A stretch of 64,000 nt of DNA from Agrobacterium tumefaciens (GTDB lineage: Bacteria; Pseudomonadota; Alphaproteobacteria; Rhizobiales; Rhizobiaceae), in assembly GCA_025560025.1 (NCBI GenBank), contig CP048487.1, positions 322,413 through 386,412 of the forward strand. The letters run 5' to 3'. Positions 18,884 to 27,432 of the stretch are shown piece after piece. A program made the position numbers and the translations under genes. The notes beneath the pieces are model-generated. The model ran no database searches. It had not been told where the DNA came from and saw only the letters and a program-made list of their open reading frames with translations. Every line of letters starts with the position of its first letter. Position 1 is the first letter of the stretch.

Positions 18884-19486
18884 ATGACAAACACTCTCCT
18901 CTCCGGCAGCCAGGGCCTTTCCTGGCTAGAACTGCAGTCGATCACACCGGAACCTGCTGTGCAGGAGATTTTCGTGCGGACAAAGGAACGCTTCGGCCAT
19001 ATCCGTAACGCGCAGCGCATCGTGGCACACCGGTCGGCGCTCGCACTGGCCCAGGACCGGCTGAGCCGGGCAGTTCAAAATGCACCGGACAGCGGCATCA
19101 CTCCCTTCGAACGAGAACTGATAGCCCTCGTGGTCAGCGTCGAGAACAGATGCGAACCCTGCGTCTTCGCTCACGCCGCCATTCTGCGAGAGATTTCTCA
19201 GGATCCCGCCCTTGTCGGCAAAATCGAAGTGAACTATCGCCATGTTGATCTGACGGAGCGCCAGCGAGCTCTTGCGAACTACGCCGTCAAGGTAAGCCTT
19301 TCTCCATCATTGATAGAGGAATCGGATATCGGGAAACTCAGGGACGCGGGTCTGGGCGAGTACGAAATTCTCGATGCAGCGGCGATCATCGCCTACTTCA
19401 ACTTCAGCAACAGGCTGAACAGCGCACTCGGCATCAAGCCGAATGACGAAGCCTACGAAGCCAACAGAACCTTTTCGAAAGAATAA
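18884..19486 (+). CDS. AhpD/carboxymuconolactone decarboxylase-like protein (peroxidase-related)
   Basis: The protein is about 200 residues long. It has the AhpD-type CEPCVFAH sequence (C-x2-C-x3-H), the redox-active site of alkylhydroperoxidase D-like proteins, inside a helical domain, followed by FNFSNRLNSALG as in peroxidase-related enzymes. Such proteins remove peroxides or act as small-molecule redox enzymes. Here it may protect against peroxide released by the flavin enzymes of the island, which is inference. GAAAGGAAA supports the ATG at 18884. It is the last gene of the amino-acid-importer operon. Confidence 0.85.
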   Translation: MTNTLLSGSQGLSWLELQSITPEPAVQEIFVRTKERFGHIRNAQRIVAHRSALALAQDRLSRAVQNAPDSGITPFERELIALVVSVENRCEPCVFAHAAILREISQDPALVGKIEVNYRHVDLTERQRALANYAVKVSLSPSLIEESDIGKLRDAGLGEYEILDAAAIIAYFNFSNRLNSALGIKPNDEAYEANRTFSKE

Positions 19487-19516
19487 GTCTGTACTGCGCT
19501 GTCATCATCGCGCGCT

Positions 19517-20242
19517 TTACGTCGCGATCGCATCTGCTTGTGGAATATCAACGGGATCGGCTTCCCTCAACGGTTCCGCCGATCTCCTCAATCCCTGCCA
19601 CGCACCCTTGAAATGCACTTTGAGGAGATCGGCCGCACGTTCGGCGTCATGCTTCTCCACCGCATCGACGATTTCCGTGTGTTCCAGTGCCACTTTTTTC
19701 CAATCTTCCGAGTTGTGCTCGCGCATGCCGCGGAAGCGAGTGCTGTAGAGCCGTGCATTCAGATTGTCGTGGAGCTCGATCAACGTGGGATTACGGGATA
19801 TTCTGACCAGCGTGGAGTGAAACTCCTGATTGGTATGGAAATAGGTGATCTGGTCGTTGTTCTCCACGGCCTTGATCATCTTCGCCACCAAGGCCCGGAG
19901 CCGGGCGACGTCTTCCTTAACGGCGTTTAGCGCCGCAAGTTCACCGCCGAGCATATCCAGGCGGGAATAAACGGTCAGCATCTGGGACGCCTCGTCCGCT
20001 CCCAGTTTGGCCACCACCACACCGCGATTAGGCACCATGTCGACAAGACCCAACGCCGCCAGCGTCTTGAATGCTTCCCGAACCGGCGTCATCGAGACAT
20101 TCAGTTCCTCGGCTATCGACTGGATAGTGAGCTTCTGGCCGGGCTTGAAAACTTCTTCGCCAATCCTGTCGCGGACATAGTCAACAATTTGTTCCGCCAA
20201 GGTCTGACGGGTGACGCCCGCCCTTTCCGTTCGCTTACGCAT
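19517..20242 (-). CDS. GntR family regulator, FCD (FadR-like) subfamily; proposed island regulator
   Basis: The protein is about 241 residues long. The N-terminal winged helix has QTLAEQIVDYVRDRIGEEVF and the recognition part IQSIAEELNVSMTPVREAFKTLAALGLVDMVPNRG. The C-terminal FCD domain has the metal/ligand-binding His/Asp residues spread over HTNQEFHSTL and later segments. FCD regulators often bind the substrate or an intermediate of the pathway they control. The start at 20242 is preferred over 20323 because the operator-like copy D at 20297-20315 would otherwise lie inside the gene. Related sites at four other island promoters suggest that it governs the whole 3.6-25.3 kb block. Confidence 0.88.
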   Translation of the reverse strand: MRKRTERAGVTRQTLAEQIVDYVRDRIGEEVFKPGQKLTIQSIAEELNVSMTPVREAFKTLAALGLVDMVPNRGVVVAKLGADEASQMLTVYSRLDMLGGELAALNAVKEDVARLRALVAKMIKAVENNDQITYFHTNQEFHSTLVRISRNPTLIELHDNLNARLYSTRFRGMREHNSEDWKKVALEHTEIVDAVEKHDAERAADLLKVHFKGAWQGLRRSAEPLREADPVDIPQADAIAT

Positions 20243-20296
20243 ACTGTTCCTTATCTGCTTCGCGCTGATTCGATTACCATCGCCAATGAAATTTGC

Positions 20297-20315
20297 TTTT
20301 TTATATTCTATCAGA
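20297..20315. promoter_or_regulatory. Island operator copy D, before gntR (autoregulation)
   Basis: TTTTTATATTCTAT (20298-20311) matches copy E at 12 of 14 positions. It lies 55-73 bases upstream of the proposed gntR start. This is the weakest copy of the set. Confidence 0.4.
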
Positions 20316-20369
20316 TCGCGCAAGAACTTTCGCTATTCCGGGCCGGATTATGGAAGCCTATCACCTATG

Positions 20370-21791
20370 CTACAGGTCGAGCCCCGCAATCTCGCTCAGC
20401 GATATCGGGAAAACCGGCGGTCGAAGCCGATAGTAGCCTGTAACGTCCATGCTTGCATTCAAGTGGTCGGCGATGCTCTCGCTGACGGCAAGTCCGCATT
20501 GCCGCCCCTGGCATGGTCCCATGCCGCATCTCAGAAAGGCCTTCAACTGGTTCGGCCCACGGACGGGTAGCTGGGAAAGCGTATCGCGCAACTGATCGGC
20601 TGTGATTTCCTCACAGCGGCACAGGATTGTCGCGCCATCACCCTGACGCTGCCGCGGCGTTGGGAGATAGAGCCGATCGAGCAAAGCTCGACCTCTCCTG
20701 GCAGCGTGTCGCCCTCGGCGATGTGGGCGGCCGAGTTGGTCGCGGGTTTTGCTGTCAATACAGCCCAGCCTATGGCAAGCTTCGAGAGCCGCCAATGCAC
20801 CGGCATGCCGTGCGGATTTCGCCCCGGCGACCGCGGCCCCGTCTCCGACGACGGATATAGCTTCCAGGTTGCTGACACCCCAGGCATCGAGCGCCGGTTC
20901 GAAAACGGCACGCTTACTGCTCCACGCATGGCGCACACCCGCTGCAGCGGCAAGTTGGATATCCGGCACGAGACCCTGATGCAGGAACAGGTAGTCAAAG
21001 TCCGTCTCGAAACTCCGATTGCCCCTGCGATATCGCAAAACGCGGCGTTCATTCTCCGCCTTGATGGAGAGCAGTTCGGCAGCACGGACTACCGGGACGG
21101 CGCAATGGACTCGGGCGATTAGAGAAAGTCCCTTTCCGGCGAATTGCGACAGGAGGAAGCCAGGCAGGAGCATCAGAGCGCGCAGCAGGTTTCCTCGCGC
21201 TGTCGTGTCGACAACCAGCGCCGGCGGATGACCAGCAGCAATGTACTGGCTTGCGACAAGCCAGAGCAGTGGGCCGCATCCGGCCAACACGACACGCCCG
21301 TCGGCAACGACGCCGTGGCCCTTGAGCAGTATCTGGGCTGCGCCAACGGTCATGACTCCTGGCAGGGTCCATCCGCTGACAGGCATAGGCCGTTCCATGG
21401 CGCCAGTCGCAAGAATGACGTGACGACAGGAAACCATGCGGCTTTCACCTGCGGCCGAAAGACCGATCTGCGGAGTGCCGTCGAGGAACCAGACGGTGGC
21501 GTTCGGCAGATAGTCGCACGGAGTTTCACGAAACTCGGCGGCGAGCCCGGCTCCCTTTTCGTAGTCAGATCCGAGCAGCCGCGCCCTGTTTTTCGGCACG
21601 GTGGCCACACCCCGGTAGATTTGCCCGCCTTCTTCGCGCGACCGGTCGGCGACCAGTACGGAAAGGCCATGCCCTGCTGCCATAATCGCGGCACTCATGC
21701 CAGCCGGTCCTGCGCCGATGATAACAAGATCATACCGCGCCTCGATCGCCCCCACGGCATCCAATCGGCGGATACCTGTTCCTGCCGTCAT
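20370..21791 (-). CDS. FAD-dependent oxidoreductase, large subunit (HcnB/OoxA/D-hydroxyproline dehydrogenase type)
   Basis: The protein is about 473 residues long. It has VIIGAGPAGMSAA near residue 24 (FAD), a second nucleotide-binding motif (VVLAGCGPLLW) near residue 170, and a C-terminal [2Fe-2S] cluster module with Cys 391, 393, 422 and 427. This layout is shared by HcnB of hydrogen cyanide synthase, opine oxidase subunits and D-hydroxyproline dehydrogenase, all of which oxidise a C-N bond of an amino acid to an imine. The start codon overlaps the stop of the small ferredoxin-like subunit (ATGA). Sequence alone does not separate the possible substrates. Confidence 0.85.
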   Translation of the reverse strand: MTAGTGIRRLDAVGAIEARYDLVIIGAGPAGMSAAIMAAGHGLSVLVADRSREEGGQIYRGVATVPKNRARLLGSDYEKGAGLAAEFRETPCDYLPNATVWFLDGTPQIGLSAAGESRMVSCRHVILATGAMERPMPVSGWTLPGVMTVGAAQILLKGHGVVADGRVVLAGCGPLLWLVASQYIAAGHPPALVVDTTARGNLLRALMLLPGFLLSQFAGKGLSLIARVHCAVPVVRAAELLSIKAENERRVLRYRRGNRSFETDFDYLFLHQGLVPDIQLAAAAGVRHAWSSKRAVFEPALDAWGVSNLEAISVVGDGAAVAGAKSARHAGALAALEACHRLGCIDSKTRDQLGRPHRRGRHAARRGRALLDRLYLPTPRQRQGDGATILCRCEEITADQLRDTLSQLPVRGPNQLKAFLRCGMGPCQGRQCGLAVSESIADHLNASMDVTGYYRLRPPVFPISLSEIAGLDL

Positions 21792-22087
21792 GGCGCGGTC
21801 TCCGTAGCGATAGTGACGATGCCACGAACATCCACGCCCTCCCGTACCGGCGTCATGCAGGCTTGCACCGGCGCATCCCCGTTCACGCTGATCAGACAGT
21901 CGAAGCAGACGCCCATCATGCAATAAGGTCCGCGGGGCGTCCCGGATACGGGCGTCTTCCTGAAGACGTTGCGCCCGGCAGTCAGGAGCGCCGCGGCAAT
22001 GCTATCGGTTGCCCGCGCGGAGATGCTTTCGCCCTCGAAGCTGAACGTGACCTCCGGCGCCTCGGTTTCGTCCAGACGTTTGAACAT
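21788..22087 (-). CDS. (2Fe-2S)-binding small subunit (HcnA-like)
   Basis: The protein is 99 residues long with four cysteines at 56, 61, 64 and 77, arranged as C-x4-C-x2-C-x12-C in PYCMMGVCFDCLISV and VQAC. This is the Fer2_4-type domain of the small subunit of HcnABC-like dehydrogenases. It relays electrons between the flavin subunits. It is encoded between the DAO-type subunit and the large subunit on one transcript and is translationally coupled to the latter. Confidence 0.88.
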   Translation of the reverse strand: MFKRLDETEAPEVTFSFEGESISARATDSIAAALLTAGRNVFRKTPVSGTPRGPYCMMGVCFDCLISVNGDAPVQACMTPVREGVDVRGIVTIATETAP

Positions 22088-22099
22088 TTCCCCACCCTT

Positions 22100-23257
22100 T
22101 CAATGGCTGGTTATATGCGATGTGTTTCCCACGGTGAAACGCGCAGGCGAAAAAGGTGCAAGCACATCCGGAATCTCATCGTCCAGGATGGCCTTCGGCA
22201 GATATTCGCAATGAACCGGGGCGAGCGTAACGCCGCTATGCACGGTCGCAAGCCATGCTCCCGGATGCGTAGGCGAGCGAGCATAGAGCGGCAGGCCATC
22301 CGGCGACATGATCCTGAGTGCTCCCCAACTCCGGACAAGGCTGGCGTGGCCGAGTGATGGAAAGACCCTGAGCGCGCGGTTCGCCAGCACGGACATGGAG
22401 GCCGTCAGCACACTATCATCGAAGCCGACCTCTTCCATCGTGTCCCCGATCAGACAGGTTCCTTCCGGCATCTGTCGCATGATGTTCGAGACATACGGCA
22501 TGAAGGGTGCAAGCCTGTTGGTAACGAGAATCTGACCCCTTACCGGCCGTACCGGCGCCTCCAGCCCCACTTGCGGCGCAAGTTCGCGATTGCCGAGTCC
22601 CGCGGCCAGCAGAACGCGCGCCGCGCCGATTTTCCCCTCATCCGTCGAGATCGAATAACCGAAGCCGTCGCCGGCGATGTTGCGCACCTTCCCGCCTGCG
22701 ATCAAGGTCGCCCCACTCTTGGCGAGCACGCTTTGAAGCGCGCGCAAAAGATTGAGCGGATTGGCGCCACCATCGTGAGGACAATAGACCGCCCCGGCGA
22801 TTTCACCACCAATCCAGGGGAGAAGCCCCGCGACTCCACCACGGTTCAGCATCTCGAACTTGAAAAGTTCCTCCGTCTGCTCCGCGAGACGCGTCATTGC
22901 GCTTCGCTTCGCTTCGAATTCCTCCTGAGTCAGACAAAAGCCAAGACCACCCGGTCTTGAGAAACCGGTGTCGATGCCGGTCTCCTCGAAAAGAAAGCGG
23001 GAGAAATCCGCCCATCCATCCGATGCACGTCGCGTCAAGCGGGCATAGGCCGGGAAGTCGAGCCCCTTTCCCTGTACCCAGACCATTCCGAAATTACCCC
23101 TCGATGCTCGGAAGGCCCGGTCCGCCTCATCAAGAATGGCCACGCGCGCGCCGAGCCTCACAAGCCCCAAGGCCACCGAGCAGCCAACGATGCCGCCGCC
23201 TACAATAGCCACGTCGAAGCTCGCACCGCCATCGGAAGGAAGAGGAAGAGCTACCAT
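22100..23257 (-). CDS. FAD-dependent amine oxidoreductase, DAO family (HcnC/glycine-oxidase-like)
   Basis: The protein is about 385 residues long. The dinucleotide-binding motif VGGGIVGCSVALGLVRLG lies near residue 17, and the DAO fold continues with PVRGQILVTNRLAPF and a C-terminal WGALRIMSPDGLPLYARSP flavin-contact region. It probably forms the catalytic subunit of a three-part dehydrogenase with the two following genes, taking electrons from an amino or imino acid. The gene starts 6 bases after the racemase-family gene stop. Relatives include HcnC, OoxB/NoxB and iminodiacetate oxidase. Confidence 0.87.
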   Translation of the reverse strand: MVALPLPSDGGASFDVAIVGGGIVGCSVALGLVRLGARVAILDEADRAFRASRGNFGMVWVQGKGLDFPAYARLTRRASDGWADFSRFLFEETGIDTGFSRPGGLGFCLTQEEFEAKRSAMTRLAEQTEELFKFEMLNRGGVAGLLPWIGGEIAGAVYCPHDGGANPLNLLRALQSVLAKSGATLIAGGKVRNIAGDGFGYSISTDEGKIGAARVLLAAGLGNRELAPQVGLEAPVRPVRGQILVTNRLAPFMPYVSNIMRQMPEGTCLIGDTMEEVGFDDSVLTASMSVLANRALRVFPSLGHASLVRSWGALRIMSPDGLPLYARSPTHPGAWLATVHSGVTLAPVHCEYLPKAILDDEIPDVLAPFSPARFTVGNTSHITSH

Positions 23258-23263
23258 CGCGCG

Positions 23264-24004
23264 TTATCGCGGCCGATAGTGTTTCGGGCGCAGACCCGAG
23301 TGGAACCAATGCACAAGACTGACGCTGTCATAGACGGGAATGTTAAAACGATCGGAAATCGCCGCAGAAAATGGTGTCATGTTGGTGCATTCGCAAACGA
23401 TCGCGCCAATATCGGGGTATTGCTTTAGGAAACCCGCCGTCGCATCGAGAATTTCCCGTTCCCACACCTCGTAGGGAACCGACGGATCGCCGTCGCGGAT
23501 TGAGCGGCAAAATTCCGAAGCCGGCGGCATGCCGTAGACCGGTGTGCCCGGATCGACGCCGACGGCCTCAAGGTAGGCACTGGTCAGGTTGTCGCTGGAA
23601 TAGGTGAGAATCCCTACCCGTTTACCCTTGGGAAGAAGGCGTTCCATAAGCGGAGCCTGGAGAAGGGCGCTGGTCGCGACCGGAACGGAGCAGGCTTCCG
23701 CCAGTTCTCTCTGGTAATAGGAAAGAAAGCCGCAAGTGGTGGTGATCCCGTCCACTCCGCCATCGATCAGTTCCTGGGCGGCCTTCTTGAAAGGCTCCAG
23801 CAAATCGCAATTCTGGAGGTTGCCCATCATTGAGGGCAAGGCTCCACGCACAATCTTGTACTGCACCGGAAAGGGCCAGGTTTCGGCATTGCCTATGTCG
23901 CCGACAAACCGTCGGAAATAGGTCTCCACCATCAATATTCCGATGGTGACGCCATAGAACGATTTCTTTCCCTTTGGAGGACTGCCTCCTGGCTCTCCCG
24001 CCAT
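23264..24004 (-). CDS. Aspartate/glutamate racemase family protein
   Basis: The protein is about 246 residues long. Two cysteines in the right places for this two-base family are seen: one in ITTTCGFLSYYQ and one in IVCECTNMTPF. The family covers amino-acid and hydantoin racemases, maleate isomerase and decarboxylases. The ATG at 24004 follows GTGGAG; upstream in-frame codons would read through operator copy E and are rejected. It is the first gene of the operon that encodes the three-subunit dehydrogenase, so it may set the stereochemistry of the substrate or product. Confidence 0.82.
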   Translation of the reverse strand: MAGEPGGSPPKGKKSFYGVTIGILMVETYFRRFVGDIGNAETWPFPVQYKIVRGALPSMMGNLQNCDLLEPFKKAAQELIDGGVDGITTTCGFLSYYQRELAEACSVPVATSALLQAPLMERLLPKGKRVGILTYSSDNLTSAYLEAVGVDPGTPVYGMPPASEFCRSIRDGDPSVPYEVWEREILDATAGFLKQYPDIGAIVCECTNMTPFSAAISDRFNIPVYDSVSLVHWFHSGLRPKHYRPR

Positions 24005-24046
24005 CTCCACACTCCAACTAATTGACAATAAATAAATTAAGTGCAG

Positions 24047-24065
24047 TTTATATATTATATAGAAA
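24047..24065. promoter_or_regulatory. Island operator copy E, divergent promoter
   Basis: The sequence is TTTATATATTATATAGAAA, a near-palindrome. It lies between the racemase operon (start 24004, minus) and the aspartate dehydrogenase operon (start 24106, plus), so one site could control both. It matches copies B and C at 17 and 18 of 19 positions. Confidence 0.6.
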
Positions 24066-24105
24066 TTATAGTCAAAGATCGAAAGCGGGATGGAAGAGGC
24101 GAATC

Positions 24106-24843
24106 GTGAAAAAAATAGGCTTGATCGGGGCAGGCAGGATCGCCCGTGAACTGCTCGCCTCCATGAACACCGATGACCGAGATGAATGGCAGGTCGTGAT
24201 TGCCCTCGCACGCGAGCCAGGGCAAAGGGATGGTTTCGATTGTCCGATAACGAATGACATCGAAGTTCTGCTCGCGCAACATCTGGATCTAGTCATCGAA
24301 ACAGGCGGGCCGGCGGCGCTGGTGCAACACGGAGAAGCCGTGATTGCGGTTTCAGATCTCTGGTCCGTCAGCGCAGCCGCGCTCGCCGACGAAGCGTTTC
24401 GCAAGAGATTGGAGGATGCGGGCAGAAGAAGCGGTCATCGTCTCCGGCTTGTCAGCGGAGCAATCGGCGGGCTGGACGGTCTTGCCGCAATGGCGGTTCA
24501 TCCGGAAAGTCGCATTCATTTCACGGCAGGTGTCGCCGGCAATTCGCCGCCACCGGACTGGCTGTTTTCTGGGACAGTTCGCGAAGCCGCCTTGCGCTTC
24601 CATGGGATAAATGTTCTTGCCGCCGCTGCTTTGGCATCAAGCGGTCTGGATGCCGCTACCGTCGATTACGCGTCGCTGCCACAAGGCGCCTCGCGCCGCT
24701 TCGAACTGGAGGCGAGCGGGCCGCGTGGCCGCTTGCGCATCATTGCCGAACCTGCTCCCGTCCCAGTGCGAGGCACGCCGCTCGTCGCAGCCTCCATTCT
24801 CGCGGCGCTGAGAAAGGAAGGCGCGACGATACAGGTTGGCTAG
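24106..24843 (+). CDS. Aspartate dehydrogenase family protein (NadX/DUF108)
   Basis: The protein is about 245 residues long. The N-terminus KKIGLIGAGRIAREL is an NAD(P)-binding motif, and the C-terminal catalytic domain has RFHGINVLAAAALAS, matching the N-V-A-A-x-x-A-L-A segment of aspartate dehydrogenases. Such enzymes interconvert aspartate and iminoaspartate/oxaloacetate with NAD(P). The GTG start follows GGAAGAGG. It is divergently placed from the racemase/dehydrogenase operon and followed by RidA, which hydrolyses imines. Together they suggest disposal of an aspartate-like or imino product. Confidence 0.82.
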   Translation: MKKIGLIGAGRIARELLASMNTDDRDEWQVVIALAREPGQRDGFDCPITNDIEVLLAQHLDLVIETGGPAALVQHGEAVIAVSDLWSVSAAALADEAFRKRLEDAGRRSGHRLRLVSGAIGGLDGLAAMAVHPESRIHFTAGVAGNSPPPDWLFSGTVREAALRFHGINVLAAAALASSGLDAATVDYASLPQGASRRFELEASGPRGRLRIIAEPAPVPVRGTPLVAASILAALRKEGATIQVG

Positions 24844-24948
24844 CACCACCGCGCTCGAGAGCAGGTACCATTATCTCCAAACCCATTTAGCATTCAGGAT
24901 GAACAATGTTGCCCGGCAGTAAGGTAATCCAAATTGCAAGGAACTGAT

Positions 24949-25299
24949 ATGACGCTCGTGAGATACGACAAGAATCATCGGCGTAGTCGCGCCATTGTCC
25001 ACGACAAGACCGTTTATTTTGCCGGTCAGGTTGCAGATGATTTCAAGGCGGACATTGCTACACAGACAGCGCAAGCGCTGGCAAAAATCGACAAACTTCT
25101 TGCCGATGTGGGAGGCGATCGCAAGAACGTTGTCGCGGCAACCATCTGGCTACGTGACATCGCGGATTTCGATGCAATGAACGCCATCTGGGACGAGTGG
25201 GTGGATTCTGAAAATCCGCCAACACGTTGCTGCGGCCAAGTGATCATGGCCGACCCCGACCTCAGGGTGGAAATCATTCCTATTACAGCCCTAGATTGA
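24949..25299 (+). CDS. RidA family imine/enamine deaminase
   Basis: The protein is 116 residues long and covers the whole YjgF/YER057c/UK114 domain: FAGQVADD, then ALAKIDKLLADVG, and PPTRCCGQVIMADPDLRVEIIPI, which contains the conserved Arg of the active site. RidA proteins release ammonia from reactive imines or enamines. Here it could clear imines made by the flavodehydrogenase or aspartate dehydrogenase. AAGGAA precedes the ATG at 24949. It probably shares a transcript with the aspartate dehydrogenase gene 105 bases upstream. Confidence 0.88.
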   Translation: MTLVRYDKNHRRSRAIVHDKTVYFAGQVADDFKADIATQTAQALAKIDKLLADVGGDRKNVVAATIWLRDIADFDAMNAIWDEWVDSENPPTRCCGQVIMADPDLRVEIIPITALD

Positions 25300-25434
25300 A
25301 AATTACTCTTGCAGACGTCGCTAAAACATTAAGTGATCAATTGCCATAGCAAAGACGGCACATTGATGATCGGTGGAAGCTGGGAAAAGGTCGGATTTGA
25401 TCTGAGTGGGGTAGCGAGGGAATCTCTGCAGTAT

Positions 25435-25780
25435 TGTACGCTCTCACGCAGCAACCGCGCGAGCGTGACGGCGTCTCGCCTATCGTTCTTGATCCGGTCA
25501 CCTGGCTTCTTCGGCATCATTGACGGAGCGATCACATCGCAAGAAGCGCCGAGTTGTCGAAGTTGCCGGTAGATCCCGTACCCGCATCCGCCAGCCTCAT
25601 AGCAAAAGTGGAGTTCGACTTCGGGGAGGTGGAGCCTGTCAAAGAGGCGTCGGATAGATTCGGCTGTATTTGGGATGGTGCCGTAAAAGCGTACCTCGCC
25701 GTTGCGGGTCGCATCGGCAATAGCGACCGCGACTGTTTCCTTATGAAGAGGCCAATGAACTTCATCTGCGTCATCGTCAC
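25435..25780 (-). pseudogene. IS110-type transposase fragment
   Basis: The reverse strand begins at an ATG (25780) with TQMKFIGLFIRKQ, then shifts frame to ETVAVAIADATRNGEVRFYG and continues with ELHFCYEAGGCGYGIYRQL and KKPGDRIKNDRRDAVTLARLL. This is the DEDD-type N-terminal domain of IS110 transposases. A frameshift lies near 25740 and the rest of the transposase is missing. It marks the right border of the catabolic island. Confidence 0.75.
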
Positions 25781-25966
25781 TCTCCTGGTTGGTGATACGG
25801 ACAGCGCCTATGCTATCCACCAACCTCCAAAACAGGGAGGGAATGACGATCATTGGGTCTAAGCGAGTTTGTCCCCTGTGGCGGGCATAACGTCGAGTTA
25901 GAGCGGTTTTCGACCTTTCTGAATCGTTATGGGATTCCAGATTGAACTAAGCCGCTATCGCGGCGA

Positions 25967-26461
25967 ATGGCGCTGACTTTAATCGGAGCTGCCGCTTATC
26001 TTTCGATGTTCGCAGTCGCCCGCCCACCGCTGCCAGCCCTCTACGGCACGCCGATCATCCTCGTCCTCGCCATTCTAGCGGACCAGATGCCTTTCGCCTC
26101 GCGGGCGGGCATTTCCTCGATGATGCAGCTCGGCCGGGTGCCAGAGGAAGCGGGCCAGGTCGCCGGCGCCGGCTGGTTCCGCCGCATGCGCTCCATCGTC
26201 CTGCCGATCCAGCGCAGCGCGCTCGTTTCGGCGATACTCTTACCATTTATTTCCGGGATCAAGGGACTCAGCCTCGTCGTCGTCCTTGCCGTTCCCGGCA
26301 CGGACCTCCTCACGACCTACGCAATCCGCCTTGTCGACTACGGCTACAGCCAGGCTGCCAACGCCGTGGTCGTGATGCTCTGCGTCGTCGCCTTCACCGG
26401 CACGATGCTCGTCCAGAAGATCGGCAAGGCCAACCTCTCAGACGGCATGGGAAGCAAATAA
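25967..26461 (+). pseudogene. C-terminal remnant of an iron-type ABC permease (FbpB-like)
   Basis: About 164 residues remain, where FbpB-type permeases usually exceed 500. The EAA-like loop is visible (PEEAGQVAGAGWFRRMRSIVLPI) along with hydrophobic segments (FISGIKGLSLVVVLAVPGTD). The N-terminal part is gone, probably lost with the IS110 insertion just upstream. The stop overlaps the start of the ATPase pseudogene, as in an intact fbp-type operon. Confidence 0.65.
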
Positions 26462-27398
26462 TGTCCAACATCACCTTGGAAAACATCCGCAAGAGCTATG
26501 GTCGCAATGGCCCGGCCGCCATCGGCAACCTCAGCATGGAAATCGGTGCCTCGGAATTCCTCTGCCTGCTCGGCCCGTCCGGGTGCGGCAAGACGACGAC
26601 GCTGCGCATGATCGCCGGGCTCGAACACCCGACCGACGGCCGCATCCTCGTTGATGGCAAGCCGATCGTTTCCGTCGCGGACGGCGTCTTCACCGTGCCG
26701 GAGAAGCGCAATATGGGCCTGGTCTTCCAGAACTACGCGCTCTGCCGCACATGACGATCTGCGACAACGTCGCCTTCGGACTGACGTTGCGCAAGACGTC
26801 GGCCGCCGAGCGCGACGCCAAGCTGAGGCTCGAAATGCGCGCCGAACTGAAGCGCATCCATGCCGAAGCAGGCTCGACCATCGTCTTCGTCACCCACGAT
26901 CAGTGGGGGGCAATGACGCTCGCCACCATCATCGCCGTGATGAGCGAGGGCGAGTTGCAGCAGGTCGGCACGCCCGACGACATCTACGAACGTCCCGCCA
27001 ACCGCTTCGTTGCGGAATCCGTCGGTAGCCTTCCCATCAACATCATCGAGCGGGCCGAGGGCCAGTCCGGCCCGTTGCATGACTGGCTCGATCGTCCGAT
27101 CGTGCATTTCGGCGTCGATGGCGCCATCGTCGCCTCTGCCGGCATCCGGCCGGAAGCCGTGCGGCTGGGGCAGATTTCCGACGAGGAAGCCGCCCGGCAT
27201 GCGGCGGAGCAAGGCACCATCATCGACATCGTCCCGACAGGCGGCAGCTGGATCGTCGAGCTCGACGTCAAGGGCAACCGCTTCTTCGCCATCGCAACCG
27301 AGAACCCACGCATCGGCGCGGGCGAACGCAGCCATTTCTGGATCGAAAGGCAGCATCTGCACCTCTTCGACCGGGAGAAGAAACGCATCGCTCTTTGA
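26461..27398 (+). pseudogene. Iron-type ABC ATPase (FbpC-like), frameshifted with core deletion
   Basis: The first frame (26461-26754) has Walker A GPSGCGKTT and the NYAL Q-loop region, then shifts frame at about 26745. The second frame (26751-27398) resumes with MTICDNVAFGLTLRK but jumps from AAERDAK to LRLEMRAELKRIH. This removes the signature LSGGQ and Walker B and fuses the flanking text. The switch His remains (VFVTHDQWGAM). The protein cannot work as an ATPase. The C-terminal TOBE-like part is intact. Confidence 0.75.
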
Positions 27399-27432
27399 CG
27401 GGCATGCGCAACCAGAGGCAATGAAGGAAAAC

